From Amycolatopsis anabasis (lineage in GTDB: Bacteria > Actinomycetota > Actinomycetes > Mycobacteriales > Pseudonocardiaceae): a stretch of 64,000 nt of DNA. The stretch is taken from positions 62,732 through 126,731 of the forward strand of contig NZ_VTHK01000025.1 of the NCBI RefSeq assembly GCF_009765355.1, written 5' to 3'. The notes beneath the pieces were generated by a model. The model had not been told where the DNA came from, made no database searches, and saw only the letters and a program-made list of their open reading frames with translations. Both the position numbers and the translations under genes were made by a program. The stretch's first letter is position 1. Every line of letters begins with the position of its first letter. This document shows, piece after piece, positions 18,601-27,728 of this stretch.

Positions 18601-19626
18601 ATGACGCATTCGCTCGTACCGAGACGGACCGGGTTGCTGGTCGCGGCCGGGATCTCCGCCGCGCTCGTCGGCCTCGGCGCCGCGCAGGCCGCGGCCGCCA
18701 CCGGACCGTCGGTCGGCGCACCCATCCCCGCCGGGAACTCGCCGTTCGAAATCGCCGCGCTTCCCGCGCTGCACAAGGTTTTCGTGGCCGAGAACGGCGA
18801 CCACACGGTCGGCGTCTTCGACACCGAGAAGGGCGAGTTCACCCAGCGGATCCCGTTGCCGGGCAAGCAACCCCTGTCGGTCGCCGCGAACCGCAAGACC
18901 GGCACCGTCTACGTGGGCACCTACCAGGACACCCTCGAGGTCATCGACGGGGCACGCGGCACGGTCAAGGCCAGCTACCGCACCGGCCAGCACTCGCACA
19001 GCATCGGCGTGGACGAGAACAACGACCGGGTCGCGGTCGCCAACGGCGTGTCCAACACGGTCACCATCATCGACGAAGGCGGCGCGGCCACCTCGGTGAA
19101 CGTGGGCAAGCTGCCGACCTCGCCGGTCTTCAGCTCCGACGGCACCAAGCTCTACGTGACCAACGCGCAGAGCAACACGGTTTCGGTGATCGGCACCGGG
19201 CCGGAGGACTACTGGCCTTCGGTGGGCAAGACGATCAACACCCAGTTCTGGCCACTGCAGGCCGCGCTCAACCCGAACACCGGCAAGCTGTACGTGTCCA
19301 ACCGGCTCGAGGGCACCGTGCAGATCATCGACACCGCGACCGATTCGGTGACCGGCTCGGTCAAGGTCGGCGAGGAGCCGATCGACGTCGCGGTCAACGC
19401 GGACACGAACACCGTCTACGTGGCCAATTCGAAGTCGAACAGCGTCTCGGTGCTCGACGGCGCCACCACGCGCGTGCGCGCGACCGTCCCGACGAACGGC
19501 AACTACCCGCTCGGTATCGCGGTCACCGACGCGAAAACCGCGTACGTCACCAACAAGGGGTCCAACAACATCAACAAGCTGACCGATCCAGGGCCGGACT
19601 CGGGGGAGACCGGCCAGGCGGCGTAA
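18601..19626 (+). CDS. Secreted YncE-like YVTN beta-propeller protein (copy 1), iron-regulated
   Basis: 341 aa: a Sec signal peptide (RRTGLLVAAGISAALVGLGAAQAAAA) and then a seven-bladed propeller of about 42-residue blades, each with the YVTN-like wording (VFVAENGDHTVGVFD, VYVGTYQDTLEVID, LYVTNAQSNTVSVIG, LYVSNRLEGTVQIID, VYVANSKSNSVSVLD, AYVTNKGSNNINKL). It is likely extracellular and not obviously enzymatic. GGAGGG precedes ATG. E. coli YncE is a Fur-regulated periplasmic protein of the same fold, which agrees with the iron box here. Its role in iron limitation is unknown. It is followed by a hairpin and by a close paralogue. Confidence 0.9.
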   Translation: MTHSLVPRRTGLLVAAGISAALVGLGAAQAAAATGPSVGAPIPAGNSPFEIAALPALHKVFVAENGDHTVGVFDTEKGEFTQRIPLPGKQPLSVAANRKTGTVYVGTYQDTLEVIDGARGTVKASYRTGQHSHSIGVDENNDRVAVANGVSNTVTIIDEGGAATSVNVGKLPTSPVFSSDGTKLYVTNAQSNTVSVIGTGPEDYWPSVGKTINTQFWPLQAALNPNTGKLYVSNRLEGTVQIIDTATDSVTGSVKVGEEPIDVAVNADTNTVYVANSKSNSVSVLDGATTRVRATVPTNGNYPLGIAVTDAKTAYVTNKGSNNINKLTDPGPDSGETGQAA

Positions 19627-19647
19627 CCGGGGGTGCGCCGGCGGCGG

Positions 19648-19674
19648 CCCGGGTGTGCGTTCGGCGCACCCGGG
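19648..19674 (+). terminator. Hairpin after first YncE-like gene
   Basis: Stem CCCGGGTGTGC / GCGCACCCGGG (11 pairs including one G-T) with loop GTTCG, 22 bases after the stop. It separates the two YncE-like genes, so each has its own promoter. Confidence 0.6.
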
Positions 19675-19698
19675 TCGCTCGCGTTCGGGTCTATTCAA

Positions 19699-19717
19699 TT
19701 AGGTAAGCCTAGCCTTA
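19699..19717 (+). promoter_or_regulatory. DtxR/IdeR-type iron box upstream of second YncE-like gene
   Basis: TTAGGTAAGCCTAGCCTTA matches the IdeR/DtxR consensus at 15 of 19 positions, 40 bases before ATG 19758. This second independent iron box in front of the paralogue makes chance very unlikely. Confidence 0.75.
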
Positions 19718-19757
19718 TTATTGCCTGGTTTTTCGGCCTACTCTGAGAGGAACAGGC

Positions 19758-20771
19758 ATGAATCGAATATCGCGGCTGGGCAGACCCGGCGCGGTCGTCG
19801 CGGTGGCCGCCGCGGCGGTGGCCCTGGCGGCCGGCCCCGCCTCGGCGGCCGACGGCCCGTCGATCGGGAAGTCCATCTCGGTCGGCAACAGCCCGTACCA
19901 GGTCGGCGCGCTGCCCGCGCTGCACCGCGTGGTCGTCGCCGAGGCCGGCGACCACACCGTCGGCGTGATCGACACGCGCACCGGGCAGGTCGTCACGCAC
20001 TTCCCGCTGCCCGGCAAGACCCCGCTCGCCATCGCCACCAACAAGAAGACGAACACCGTCTACGTCGGCACGCAGCAGGACACCGTCGAGGTGCTGGACG
20101 GGAACACCGGGCGCCGCAAGGCGACCTACCAGGTCGGCGAGCACGCGCATTCGATCGGCGTGGACGAGGCGCACGGCCGGATCGCGGTCGCCAACGTCGA
20201 GTCCGGCACGGTGACCATCCTCGGCGACGACGGCGGCTGGGCGGTCGGCGTCAACGTGGGCAAGGCCCCGACCTCCCCGGCCTTCAGCGCCGACGGCAAC
20301 AAGCTCTACGTGACCAACGCGGAGAGCAACACGGTTTCGGTGATCGCGACCGGGCCGAACGACTACTGGCCCTCGGTGGGCAAGACGATCGGCACGCATT
20401 TCTGGCCGTTGCAGGCCGCGGTCAACCCGAAGACCGGCAAGCTCTACTTCACCAACTTCACCCAGGGCACCGTGCAGGTGATCGACACCGCCACCGACAA
20501 CCTCGTCGGTTCGATCGCGGTGGGCACGGAGCCGATCGGCATCGCGGTCAACGCGGACACGAACACCGTCTACGTGGCCAATTCGAAGTCGAACAGCCTC
20601 TCGGTGATCGACGGCGCCACCGACCGGGTGCGGGCCACCGTGCCGACCCGCGGCCAGTTCCCGCTGGGCGTCGCGGTGACCGACGCGAAGACCGCGTTCG
20701 TCAGCAACCGGGTGTCCAACAACGTCAACGTGCTGGGCGACCCCGGCCCGGCCGTGGGGTCGGCGGCCTGA
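19758..20771 (+). CDS. Secreted YncE-like YVTN beta-propeller protein (copy 2), iron-regulated
   Basis: 337-aa paralogue of the preceding gene, aligned over the whole length without large gaps (shared strings YWPSVGKTI, FWPLQAA, VNADTNTVYVANSKSNS). A signal peptide ends near PASAADGPS. The same YVTN blades follow, and the product ends NRVSNNVNVLGDPGPAVGSAA. GAGAGGAACAGGC precedes ATG. Differences cluster in the signal peptide and in surface positions, so this is an old tandem duplication. It is probably exported and held near the cell wall. No enzymatic motif or haem/iron ligand is evident. Confidence 0.9.
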   Translation: MNRISRLGRPGAVVAVAAAAVALAAGPASAADGPSIGKSISVGNSPYQVGALPALHRVVVAEAGDHTVGVIDTRTGQVVTHFPLPGKTPLAIATNKKTNTVYVGTQQDTVEVLDGNTGRRKATYQVGEHAHSIGVDEAHGRIAVANVESGTVTILGDDGGWAVGVNVGKAPTSPAFSADGNKLYVTNAESNTVSVIATGPNDYWPSVGKTIGTHFWPLQAAVNPKTGKLYFTNFTQGTVQVIDTATDNLVGSIAVGTEPIGIAVNADTNTVYVANSKSNSLSVIDGATDRVRATVPTRGQFPLGVAVTDAKTAFVSNRVSNNVNVLGDPGPAVGSAA

Positions 20772-20778
20772 GCTTTCC

Positions 20779-20816
20779 CGGCGGGGCCGAGGTTTTCAGC
20801 GCTTGGCCCCGCCGGT
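20779..20816. terminator. Bidirectional hairpin between YncE-like gene and protease gene
   Basis: 11-bp stem CCGGCGGGGCC / GGCCCCGCCGG with a 16-base loop that contains the protease stop codon (20796-20798). The genes converge here. Confidence 0.6.
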
Positions 20817-21557
20817 CCGCTGGTTGATCCACGCCGAGTACGCGACGACCGAGGTGTAGATCGACGGCGCGGTGGCGCAGGTAGGTTCCGAGTTGCCCGG
20901 CCGGGAGGTGACCCCGAGCAGCCGCCAGTGCTCGTCCACCTTCGCGATCTCCGGGCCGCCCGAATCGCCGTAGCACGAACCGGACGTGCCACCGGGGTTG
21001 TCCGTGCACAGCTCGACGTTCGGGTCGAACGCCGCCGTGCACCGGGCGGGGTCGACGATCTGGCTGTCGAGTTGTTGCAGGATCACCGTTTCCCCGCCGC
21101 AGCCCTGCGTCGGGCAGGTCTGGCCCCAGCCGAGCAGCCGGGTCGCGGTGCCGGGCACCGGCGCCTCGCCCAGCCGGAGCGGCGCCGCCTGGGCCGGGGT
21201 GGCGAGCCGGACCAGGCCGAGGTCGCCGCCCGCGCCGTTCGGGTTGTAGTCCGGATGCGGCACGACCTCCGCGGAGGTGATGACCTCGCCGCCCTGGGTG
21301 TGGTCGTTGCTGCCGATCCGCGCGGTGACCTGTTTCGGGCTCTTGCCCTGGATGCAGTGCGCGGCGGTGACCACCCAGGCTGGCGTGATCAGCGAGCCGC
21401 CGCAGAAGTGCTTACCGCTCGAGGACTGCAGCGACACGATGAACGGATAGGGCTGATCGGCGTTCGCGCCGCCGACGATCCGCGGCTCGGCCGCGGAAGC
21501 CGGCCCGGCCAGGGCCAGCACCGCGGCCGCTCCGGCGGCCAGGGCCCGCCCGATCAC
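20796..21557 (-). CDS. Secreted trypsin-like serine protease
   Basis: 253-aa chymotrypsin-fold (S1) protease. A signal peptide ([22 protein letters not shown]) is followed almost at once by the mature N-terminus RIVGG. The catalytic triad is His in TAAHC, Asp in GGDLGLVRL and Ser in CYGDSGGPE. Several Cys pairs fit disulfides (HFCGG-AAHC, CPTQGC, ELCTD-GSCYG). An Asp six residues before the catalytic Ser is not obvious, so primary specificity is uncertain. GTG 21557 overlaps the glpX stop (GTGA), so it is translationally coupled to a cytosolic gluconeogenic enzyme, an odd pairing. The gene reads as a lineage-specific addition after glpX. Confidence 0.9.
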   Translation of the reverse strand: MIGRALAAGAAAVLALAGPASAAEPRIVGGANADQPYPFIVSLQSSSGKHFCGGSLITPAWVVTAAHCIQGKSPKQVTARIGSNDHTQGGEVITSAEVVPHPDYNPNGAGGDLGLVRLATPAQAAPLRLGEAPVPGTATRLLGWGQTCPTQGCGGETVILQQLDSQIVDPARCTAAFDPNVELCTDNPGGTSGSCYGDSGGPEIAKVDEHWRLLGVTSRPGNSEPTCATAPSIYTSVVAYSAWINQRTGGAKR

Positions 21558-22624
21558 GGGAGCGGCGGCACGATGTCGCCGTCGTCGGCGTCGGTGAGCT
21601 GGCCGTCGAAGTCCACCGAGGCGTAGGCACGGAGTTTGTTCAGCCGGTGATAGCCGTCGATCATGCGGACCGTGCCCGATTTGGACCGCATGACGATGGA
21701 CTGCGTGGTCGCGCCGCCCGCGCGGTAGTGCACGCCGCGCAGCAGGTCGCCGTCGGTCACGCCGGTGGCGCAGAAGAACACGTTGTCGCCGCGCACCAGG
21801 TCGTCGGTGGTCAGCACCCGGTCCAGATCGTGCCCGGCGGCGAGCGCCTTCTCCCGTTCGGCGTCGTCCTTCGGCCACAACCGGCCCTGCAGTTCGCCGC
21901 CGAGGCACTTCATGGCACAGGCCGCGATGATGCCCTCCGGGGTGCCGCCGATACCGAGCAGCAGGTCGACACCGGTGGTGGTCCGGGCCGCGGCGATGGC
22001 GCCCGCCACGTCACCGTCGGAGATGAACCGGATCCGGGCGCCCGCCTCGCGGACCTCCTTGACGATCTGCTCGTGCCGCGGGCGGTCCAGGATGCACACG
22101 GTCACGTCGGAGACCTCGCTGTGCTTGGCCTTGGCGACCCGTCTGATGTTCTCCGCGATCGGCGCGGACAGGTCGACCGACCCCGCGGCCTCCGGGCCGA
22201 CCGCGAGCTTCTCCATGTAGAACACCGCGGACGGGTCGAACATCGCGCCCCGCTCGGCGACCGCGAGGACCGCGAGCGCGTTCGGCATGCCCTTGGCCAT
22301 CAGCGTGGTGCCGTCGATCGGATCGACCGCGACATCGCAGGCGGGACCGTCGCCGTTGCCGACCTCTTCGCCGTTGTACAGCATGGGCGCCTCGTCCTTC
22401 TCGCCCTCGCCGATCACGACCACGCCGCGCATCGAAACGGTCGAGACCAGCTGGCGCATGGCGTCCACCGCGGCGCCGTCGCCGCCGATCTTGTCGCCCT
22501 TGCCGACCCATCGACCGGCGGCCATCGCGGCCGCCTCGGTGACGCGGACCAGCTCCATCGCGAGGTTGCGATCAGGGGCTTCCTTGCGGCGGGGCGTGCT
22601 GGTGGACTGGCTGCCGCTGGACAT
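21554..22624 (-). CDS. glpX: Fructose-1,6-bisphosphatase class II
   Basis: 356-aa GlpX-type FBPase, Mn-dependent, gluconeogenesis. N-terminal segment [37 protein letters not shown], metal-binding [23 protein letters not shown] and [23 protein letters not shown] (the inositol-phosphatase-superfamily DPIDGT motif), and [33 protein letters not shown] lies 8 bases before ATG 22624. In M. tuberculosis (Rv1099c) GlpX is the essential FBPase and neighbours fumC. The order is partly kept here. The stop is shared with the start of the protease gene. Confidence 0.97.
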   Translation of the reverse strand: MSSGSQSTSTPRRKEAPDRNLAMELVRVTEAAAMAAGRWVGKGDKIGGDGAAVDAMRQLVSTVSMRGVVVIGEGEKDEAPMLYNGEEVGNGDGPACDVAVDPIDGTTLMAKGMPNALAVLAVAERGAMFDPSAVFYMEKLAVGPEAAGSVDLSAPIAENIRRVAKAKHSEVSDVTVCILDRPRHEQIVKEVREAGARIRFISDGDVAGAIAAARTTTGVDLLLGIGGTPEGIIAACAMKCLGGELQGRLWPKDDAEREKALAAGHDLDRVLTTDDLVRGDNVFFCATGVTDGDLLRGVHYRAGGATTQSIVMRSKSGTVRMIDGYHRLNKLRAYASVDFDGQLTDADDGDIVPPLP

Positions 22625-22713
22625 GCTGCCTCCAAGTTGGCGTTGCTCGGCGGGTACTCATCCTCTCAGATACCCCGCCGCGCGCCCGTCCTGCGCAAGC
22701 ATGGCCCTCGTCA

Positions 22714-22956
22714 CTAGGAGTCGCGGTTCTCGTCGTCTCCGTTGTCCTCGACTGACGCGAGCGCGGCCTCGATCCGCTCGCGGGCGCCCTCCAGGTGGCG
22801 CTCGCACAGCTTGGCGAGCCGCTCGCCCTTCTCCCACAGCGCGAGCGACTGCTCCAGCGAAAGCCCGCCCGCCTCGAGTTCGCGCACCACCTCGACGAGC
22901 TGGTCGCGGGCCTGCTCGTAGCCGAGCTCCGGCTGCTCGGTCTCGGTGTCGGTCAC
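22714..22956 (-). CDS. xseB: Exodeoxyribonuclease VII small subunit
   Basis: 80-aa all-helical subunit; several copies coat the XseA catalytic chain. The core is [51 protein letters not shown], the whole-family pattern. GTG 22956 is preferred over 22989: GAGGAG lies 9 bases upstream and it overlaps the stop of the preceding gene as GTGA. The acidic tail [12 protein letters not shown] is typical. The gene is separated from xseA by one small ORF, whereas xseA-xseB are normally adjacent. Confidence 0.95.
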   Translation of the reverse strand: MTDTETEQPELGYEQARDQLVEVVRELEAGGLSLEQSLALWEKGERLAKLCERHLEGARERIEAALASVEDNGDDENRDS

Positions 22957-23354
22957 AGTGCTGGGCTCCTCGCGGGTCGTTTCCCGCACACTACCGCGCT
23001 GGCCATCGCGTGGTCGTAGCCCACGAACGCCCGCGCGAACTCCTGCCCGTCACCGTCCGCGACGGCGTCCTCGATGTCCGCCTGCGCGCGGGCGACCCGG
23101 CGGCGGTGCGCCGAACCCTCGGCGAACCACCACTTCGTGCCGACGTAGACCGAGGTGGCCTCGGACAGCTGCCGCAGCCGGGAGTCCAGGCCCCAGCGGC
23201 CCGCGGAGTCGCAGCCGGCCAGCAGCGCGGTCCAGCAGGCGCCCGCGGCCGCCTCGGTTTCCCGCACCCGGCGGAGGACGAGGCTCGCCCGCGCGTTCGC
23301 GGCGGCCTGCGTGGTCAGCGGCAGGAACGTCCCCGCGATCCGCACTCCGTTCAC
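22953..23354 (-). CDS. Hypothetical protein inserted between xseA and xseB
   Basis: 133-aa protein with no family I recognise. It is predicted mostly helical ([60 protein letters not shown]), with three Cys and no signal or membrane segment. Start GTG 23354 overlaps the xseA stop (GTGA) and its own stop overlaps the xseB start (GTGA), so three proteins are made from one coupled message. This strict coupling argues that it is real. A role tied to exonuclease VII is inference from position only. Confidence 0.7.
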   Translation of the reverse strand: MNGVRIAGTFLPLTTQAAANARASLVLRRVRETEAAAGACWTALLAGCDSAGRWGLDSRLRQLSEATSVYVGTKWWFAEGSAHRRRVARAQADIEDAVADGDGQEFARAFVGYDHAMASAVVCGKRPARSPAL

Positions 23355-24604
23355 CCGTCTTCCCGGCTCTCGCCTCCGGTGGTCACCGCGTGCACGGCCC
23401 CGTCGACGACCCGTACCCGCAGCGGAGTTCCCTCCGCTACTTCAGAGATGGATCGGAGTACCTGGAGGTTGCCTGCCGCGTCCGAGTACTGCACGACCGC
23501 GTACCCCCGTTCGAGGGTCGCGGCCGGGCCGAGCGCGGTGAGCCGGGCGCGCGCGGACGCCAGGGCGGCTTGTTCGGCGGACAGCGTGGACAGGATCGCC
23601 CGGCGGCCGCGTTCGACGCCGACCTCGATCTCCTGGTGGCGCCGCTCGATCGGGGCGAGCGGATCGGCGAGCACCGGGCGGCTGCGCAGCTGGTCCAGGA
23701 GGCGGCACTGGGTGTCGACCCAGCCGTGCAGGGCGCGCCGGGCGCGGTCCCGCAGCTGGTGCACGCGGTCGGTCTCCTCCTTGACGTCCGGCACGATCCG
23801 TTTCCCGGCGTCGGTCGGCGTCGAGCAGCGCAGGTCGGCGACGTGGTCGAGCAGCGGGGTGTCCGGTTCGTGCCCGATCGCGCTGACCACCGGGGTCCCG
23901 GCGGCGGACACCGCGCGGCAGAGCGCCTCGTCGGAGAACGGCAGCAGGTCCTCCACGCTGCCCCCGCCGCGGGCGATCACGATCACCTCGACGCGCGGAT
24001 CGGCATCCAAAGTGGACAGAGCCTGGATGATCTGCGGCACCGCCTGCGCGCCCTGGACCGCGGTGTTGATCACCTGGAACGCGGCCGACGGCCAGCGCGC
24101 GTGCGCGTTCACCAGCACGTCCCGCTCGGCGGCCGACGCCCGGCCGGTGATCAGGCCGATTCCCTTGGGCAGAAAGGGAAGGCGGCGTTTGCGCGCGGGG
24201 GAGAAGAGGCCCTCGGCGGCGAGCAGCTTGCGCAGCCGCTCGATCCTGGCCAGCAGCTCGCCGATGCCGACCGCGCGGATCTCGGTGGCCCGCAGGCTGA
24301 TCGTGCCGCGGCCGAGGAAGAACGCCGGTTTCGCGTAGAGCACCACGCTGGCGCCCTCGCGCAGCGGCGGCTCCACCGAGCGCAGCAGGCGGATCGGGCA
24401 GGTGACCGTCATGGACACGTCGGCGGACGGATCGCGCAGCGTGAGGAATCCGGTCGAGGTGCCCGGGCGTGCGGAGATCTGGGTGATCTGCCCTTCCACC
24501 CAGACCGCGCCGAGCCGGTGGATCCAGTCGGCGATCTTCCGGGCGACCGTGCGGACCGGCCACGGGTTCTCCGGCGTCGTCGACTCCCGCGTTTCGCTGG
24601 TCAC
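23351..24604 (-). CDS. xseA: Exodeoxyribonuclease VII large subunit
   Basis: 417 aa. Catalytic chain of the ssDNA exonuclease. The N-terminal OB domain runs [28 protein letters not shown] to about residue 110. The catalytic domain contains [39 protein letters not shown] (family signature) and [30 protein letters not shown] coiled-coil segment near 270-350 would bind XseB. The C-terminal strand LERGYAVVQ is also standard. GTG 24604 overlaps the stop of the lipid-droplet protein gene (GTGA). Gene order matches Rv1107c-Rv1108c. Confidence 0.96.
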   Translation of the reverse strand: MTSETRESTTPENPWPVRTVARKIADWIHRLGAVWVEGQITQISARPGTSTGFLTLRDPSADVSMTVTCPIRLLRSVEPPLREGASVVLYAKPAFFLGRGTISLRATEIRAVGIGELLARIERLRKLLAAEGLFSPARKRRLPFLPKGIGLITGRASAAERDVLVNAHARWPSAAFQVINTAVQGAQAVPQIIQALSTLDADPRVEVIVIARGGGSVEDLLPFSDEALCRAVSAAGTPVVSAIGHEPDTPLLDHVADLRCSTPTDAGKRIVPDVKEETDRVHQLRDRARRALHGWVDTQCRLLDQLRSRPVLADPLAPIERRHQEIEVGVERGRRAILSTLSAEQAALASARARLTALGPAATLERGYAVVQYSDAAGNLQVLRSISEVAEGTPLRVRVVDGAVHAVTTGGESREDG

Positions 24605-25236
24605 CGGCCCCCTGCGCCCGTGTCGCCGTCGTCCTCGCTCGCGCGCTGCACGTTGCCGATCCGGCGGGCCAGCATGCCGGTGAACGAGGCGCGGTTGGCG
24701 TTGCCCCGCTCGTAGGCGAGCAGTTCCTCCAGCTGGGCCAGGGAGAACTGGCGCAGCCGCGCGCGCAGCTGCGGGAGGGTGAGCTCGTCGTAGTCGGCGA
24801 CCCCGGCGGGGCCGGAGGCGCTCTGGTCGGCGAGCGCGCGTTCCTCCTGTTCCCAGGGATCGTCGCCGGGTTTCGTGCCGTTCGCGGCGCGCGGCCGCGG
24901 CACGTCGGGGTCGAAGTCGCGGACGCCGAGCGGCGTGACGTTGTCGAACTGGTCGTCCTCGGTTTCGATGGGTTCCACGACGAGGTCGGGCTCGAGATCC
25001 TCGTCGAAGGTGGCCCAGCTCGGGGTGTCCTCGACCGGCCGGAGCGTGGCGAGGGCGTCGTCGCCCTTGATGGCCAGTTCGGTGACGTGCTGCTGCACGC
25101 GCATGGAGAACTGGAGCACCTGGCTGGCGACCGTCACCGGGAGGCCGATGACCTGCTTGGGGAGTTCGCGGACCCGCTCGGCCGTCGTCACGGCGAGCCC
25201 GGCGGCGACGCGGAGCGGGAGCGGGAGAGGCTTCAT
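24601..25236 (-). CDS. Lipid-droplet-associated protein (Rv1109c-like)
   Basis: 211-aa protein equivalent in position and layout to Rv1109c and the actinobacterial lipid-droplet protein group. The amphipathic, mildly hydrophobic N-terminal half ([60 protein letters not shown]) likely lies on a lipid monolayer. An acidic linker follows, then a C-terminal helix pair [46 protein letters not shown] that resembles the short Rho-N/SAP-like domain. ATG 25236 is chosen because the conserved part starts there. It heads the coupled series to xseA, the small ORF and xseB. Confidence 0.82.
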   Translation of the reverse strand: MKPLPLPLRVAAGLAVTTAERVRELPKQVIGLPVTVASQVLQFSMRVQQHVTELAIKGDDALATLRPVEDTPSWATFDEDLEPDLVVEPIETEDDQFDNVTPLGVRDFDPDVPRPRAANGTKPGDDPWEQEERALADQSASGPAGVADYDELTLPQLRARLRQFSLAQLEELLAYERGNANRASFTGMLARRIGNVQRASEDDGDTGAGGR

Positions 25237-25331
25237 GGCCCCTAGCCTGCCGTACGTAGGCCATCCTGCCCAACCGGATGGGTTGTTTCGGTGCACGTGT
25301 CGGGTGACCCGGCGCACACGGAGCGGGGCCG

Positions 25332-25344
25332 TACCCTGGGTGGT
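25332..25344 (+). promoter_or_regulatory. Leaderless promoter (-10) of ispH
   Basis: TACCCT at 25332-25337 sits 7 bases before ATG 25345 and no Shine-Dalgarno lies in between. The spacing places the transcription start at or next to the A of ATG, giving a leaderless mRNA, common in actinobacteria. Confidence 0.5.
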
Positions 25345-26367
25345 ATGAGTGCCGCGAGTCCCGGAATCGAGCCCGCCGCCATCAATCCGGTCACCGAGCG
25401 CGAAAAGCCGTCCGCACCTGGGTCCAAGCGGGTGCTGCTGGCCAAACCGCGAGGTTATTGCGCGGGGGTGGACCGGGCGGTGATCGCCGTGGAGAAGGCG
25501 CTGGAGCTGTATGGCCCGCCGGTGTACGTCCGTAAGGAGATCGTGCACAACCGGCACGTGGTGGACACGCTGCGTGAACGCGGGGTCATCTTCGTCGAGG
25601 AGACGTCCGAGGTCCCCGAGGGCGCGCTGGTGGTGTTCTCCGCGCACGGCGTCTCGCCCGCGGTGCACGCCGAGGCCAAGGAACGGAACCTGCGCACGAT
25701 CGACGCGACCTGCCCGCTGGTGACCAAGGTGCACAAGGAGGTCAACCGGTTCGCGCGCGAGGACTACGACATCCTGCTGATCGGTCACGAGGGGCACGAG
25801 GAGGTCGAGGGCACCGCGGGTGAGGCGCCCGAGCACGTGCAGCTGGTGGACACCGCGGACGACGCGGCGAAGGCGCACGTGCGCGACCCGTCCAAGGTGG
25901 TGTGGCTGTCCCAGACCACGCTCAGCGTGGACGAGACCATGGAACGCGTCGACCAGCTCCGCGAGCGCTTCCCGAATCTGGCCGACCCGCCGAGCGACGA
26001 CATCTGCTACGCGACCTCGAACCGGCAGGTCGCGGTCAAGGCGATGGCCGCCGAATGCGATCTGGTGCTGGTCGTGGGGTCGAAGAACTCTTCGAACTCC
26101 AAGCGCTTGGTCGAGGTCGCCCTGCAGGCGGGCGCGCGGGACGCGCACCTGATCGACTACGCGCACGAGGTCGACGAGGCCTGGCTGTCCGGTGTGGACA
26201 CCGTCGGCGTGACCAGCGGCGCCTCGGTGCCGGACGTGCTGGTGATGGAGCTGCTCGGCTGGCTCGCCGAACGCGGCTGGGGCGACGTGGAAGAGGTCAC
26301 CACGGCCAACGAGAAGATCGCCTTCGCCCTCCCCCGGGAACTCCGCAAACCCGAACCCCGCTCCTGA
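25345..26367 (+). CDS. ispH: 4-hydroxy-3-methylbut-2-enyl diphosphate reductase
   Basis: 340-aa [4Fe-4S] enzyme, last step of the MEP isoprenoid pathway (HMBPP to IPP and DMAPP). The three cluster Cys are seen in [12 protein letters not shown] (about residue 40), [14 protein letters not shown] and [10 protein letters not shown]. Catalytic Glu and His regions are [16 protein letters not shown] and [27 protein letters not shown] and [12 protein letters not shown] close the family pattern. M19 of the open frame (25345) is used because the -10 lies 7 bases upstream. Located between Rv1109c-like and Rv1111c-like genes exactly as in M. tuberculosis. Confidence 0.97.
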   Translation: MSAASPGIEPAAINPVTEREKPSAPGSKRVLLAKPRGYCAGVDRAVIAVEKALELYGPPVYVRKEIVHNRHVVDTLRERGVIFVEETSEVPEGALVVFSAHGVSPAVHAEAKERNLRTIDATCPLVTKVHKEVNRFAREDYDILLIGHEGHEEVEGTAGEAPEHVQLVDTADDAAKAHVRDPSKVVWLSQTTLSVDETMERVDQLRERFPNLADPPSDDICYATSNRQVAVKAMAAECDLVLVVGSKNSSNSKRLVEVALQAGARDAHLIDYAHEVDEAWLSGVDTVGVTSGASVPDVLVMELLGWLAERGWGDVEEVTTANEKIAFALPRELRKPEPRS

Positions 26368-26506
26368 CCCCGATCCCGTAATGCGCCGCCGAGTCGCGGT
26401 CTCTCGTGGGCGGGGACCGCACTCTTCCGGCTAAGTGCGGGTTACGAGCGCGCACACGAACGGCACTTCGGCGGCGCGTTCGGCGAAAGTGCTGCCACTT
26501 TCCGGC

Positions 26507-27382
26507 TCAGTCTTCGTTGTCCCAGGGGCGGTTGGCCCGGGGCGGTGGCGTCCGGCGGCCGGGGGCGCGGCGCGAGCCGCCCTGGCCACCGGCGCGCGGA
26601 TCGTCCGAGCGCGGCGGGGTGCGCCGGACCCGCCCGGGGACGCCTTCACCGGCGGCTCGGCGGCGTTCGCCGTCTTCCGGCCGGGGCCGGCGCTGCCGGT
26701 TGGCGGGCGGCGGAGTCTTGCGCGCGCCGCCGCCGTCCTCGGGCCGGGGCCGCCTGCCCGGAGGCGGTGTCGCCCCCGGTTCGCCGGGCCGCCGTTGCGG
26801 GGCGCGCCGTTCGCTCGGGCGGCCGCCGCGGGCTGCGGCGGGGGCGCCGCGACCGGCGGGTTTGTCCGCGGGACGGGACTGGCTCGCGGGGCGGCGGGAG
26901 GCCGGGACCTTCACCGGGGCGTTCGGGTCACGCTCGCGGTAGATCCGGAAGAACCCGACGGCCAGGACCACGCCGGTGGTGACGGCCATCGTCGGGAACC
27001 CGTTGATCAGCGGAGTGCCGACCGCGAGGGCCTTCTGCAGGGTGTCGCTGCTGGCGGGCAGGCCGGAGGCGAACAGGATCACGCCGGGAACCGTGATCGC
27101 CAGGATCAGCGGCGGCTGAACCATCGGGCCGAACAGGCTGCGCCGCTGCACCGCGCAGATCGCGCCGACCGCGCCCAGGAAGTAGCAGGCCTGGAACAGC
27201 AGGGTCAGCGTGTTCTGCAGCTGCATGTCCCCGAACGCGGCGACGACCGACAGGCCGAAGCCCAGCAGCACCGCCCCCCACCAGGGCAAACCCGGCCGCG
27301 CGCCCGCGATGGGACGCAGGTCCCACGGCACGGTCACGTCGTCGGCTTCAGGATCGCTCTGGCGATCGCGAATAGCGGTCAC
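26507..27382 (-). CDS. DUF6542-domain membrane protein with basic Pro/Arg-rich tail (Rv1111c-like)
   Basis: 291 aa. Four predicted helices in residues 30-150 (WWGAVLLGFGLSVVAAFG, LTLLFQACYFLGAVGAICAV, LILAITVPGVILFASG, FPTMAVTTGVVLAVGFF) form the DUF6542 domain. The remaining 130 residues are an unstructured, strongly basic tail rich in Arg, Pro and Gly. No function is known. Position next to ispH equals Rv1111c. The start GTG 27382 has only a weak ribosome site. The tail's composition suggests contact with nucleic acid or cell wall, but this is speculation. Confidence 0.8.
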   Translation of the reverse strand: MTAIRDRQSDPEADDVTVPWDLRPIAGARPGLPWWGAVLLGFGLSVVAAFGDMQLQNTLTLLFQACYFLGAVGAICAVQRRSLFGPMVQPPLILAITVPGVILFASGLPASSDTLQKALAVGTPLINGFPTMAVTTGVVLAVGFFRIYRERDPNAPVKVPASRRPASQSRPADKPAGRGAPAAARGGRPSERRAPQRRPGEPGATPPPGRRPRPEDGGGARKTPPPANRQRRPRPEDGERRRAAGEGVPGRVRRTPPRSDDPRAGGQGGSRRAPGRRTPPPRANRPWDNED

Positions 27383-27728
27383 GAGACAACACCGTATCCC
27401 GTACTTGTCACGAACCCGCTACCACTCCGCGAAGGGGGGAACCCCGCCGCTGGGAAAGGCGCAGGTAGCCCGTCGCTGAACAGCTTGTTTAACACACCGT
27501 CAAGACGCTTCCGGACCTCCTTTCGTTCACTCGCTCACCAGGTTCTCAGGATGTCCCCAGGGTGGCCTTCGCGACACTGACCACCCCAAACGGCACACCA
27601 GCACCACCCACCTCACCTGCCCCGCGAACACCACGAAAGCGTTCTCGCGAGCAGCCGCCGTGTGGGGTGGGTCGTGAGCGGTACGGCCGGTTCTAACCGG
27701 TCCAAACACTCACGACCCCCGTGCCCGG
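27383..27728. other. Gene-free spacer between DUF6542 gene and rmuC
   Basis: About 345 bases with no credible ORF on either strand. It contains the promoter side of the DUF6542 gene at its left end (27383-27480, with CGAAGGGGGGAACCCC near 27430) and the rmuC terminator element at its right end. Nothing else was recognised. Confidence 0.4.
27669..27718 (-). terminator. Compound hairpin downstream of rmuC
   Basis: Outer arms GGGTCGTGAG (27669-27678) and CTCACGACCC (27709-27718) pair perfectly, and an inner stem CCGGTT-CT-AACCGG (27687-27700) sits between them. It lies 10 bases after the rmuC stop. The string GGGTCGTGAGYGGTACGG recurs at 15887-15904, so the element may belong to a dispersed repeat family. 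Confidence 0.6.

Noticed and set aside
26368-26506. Possible small gene between ispH and the DUF6542 gene
   Set aside because: Only short low-complexity frames without start signals; a weak GCACT/AGTGC hairpin is all that is seen.
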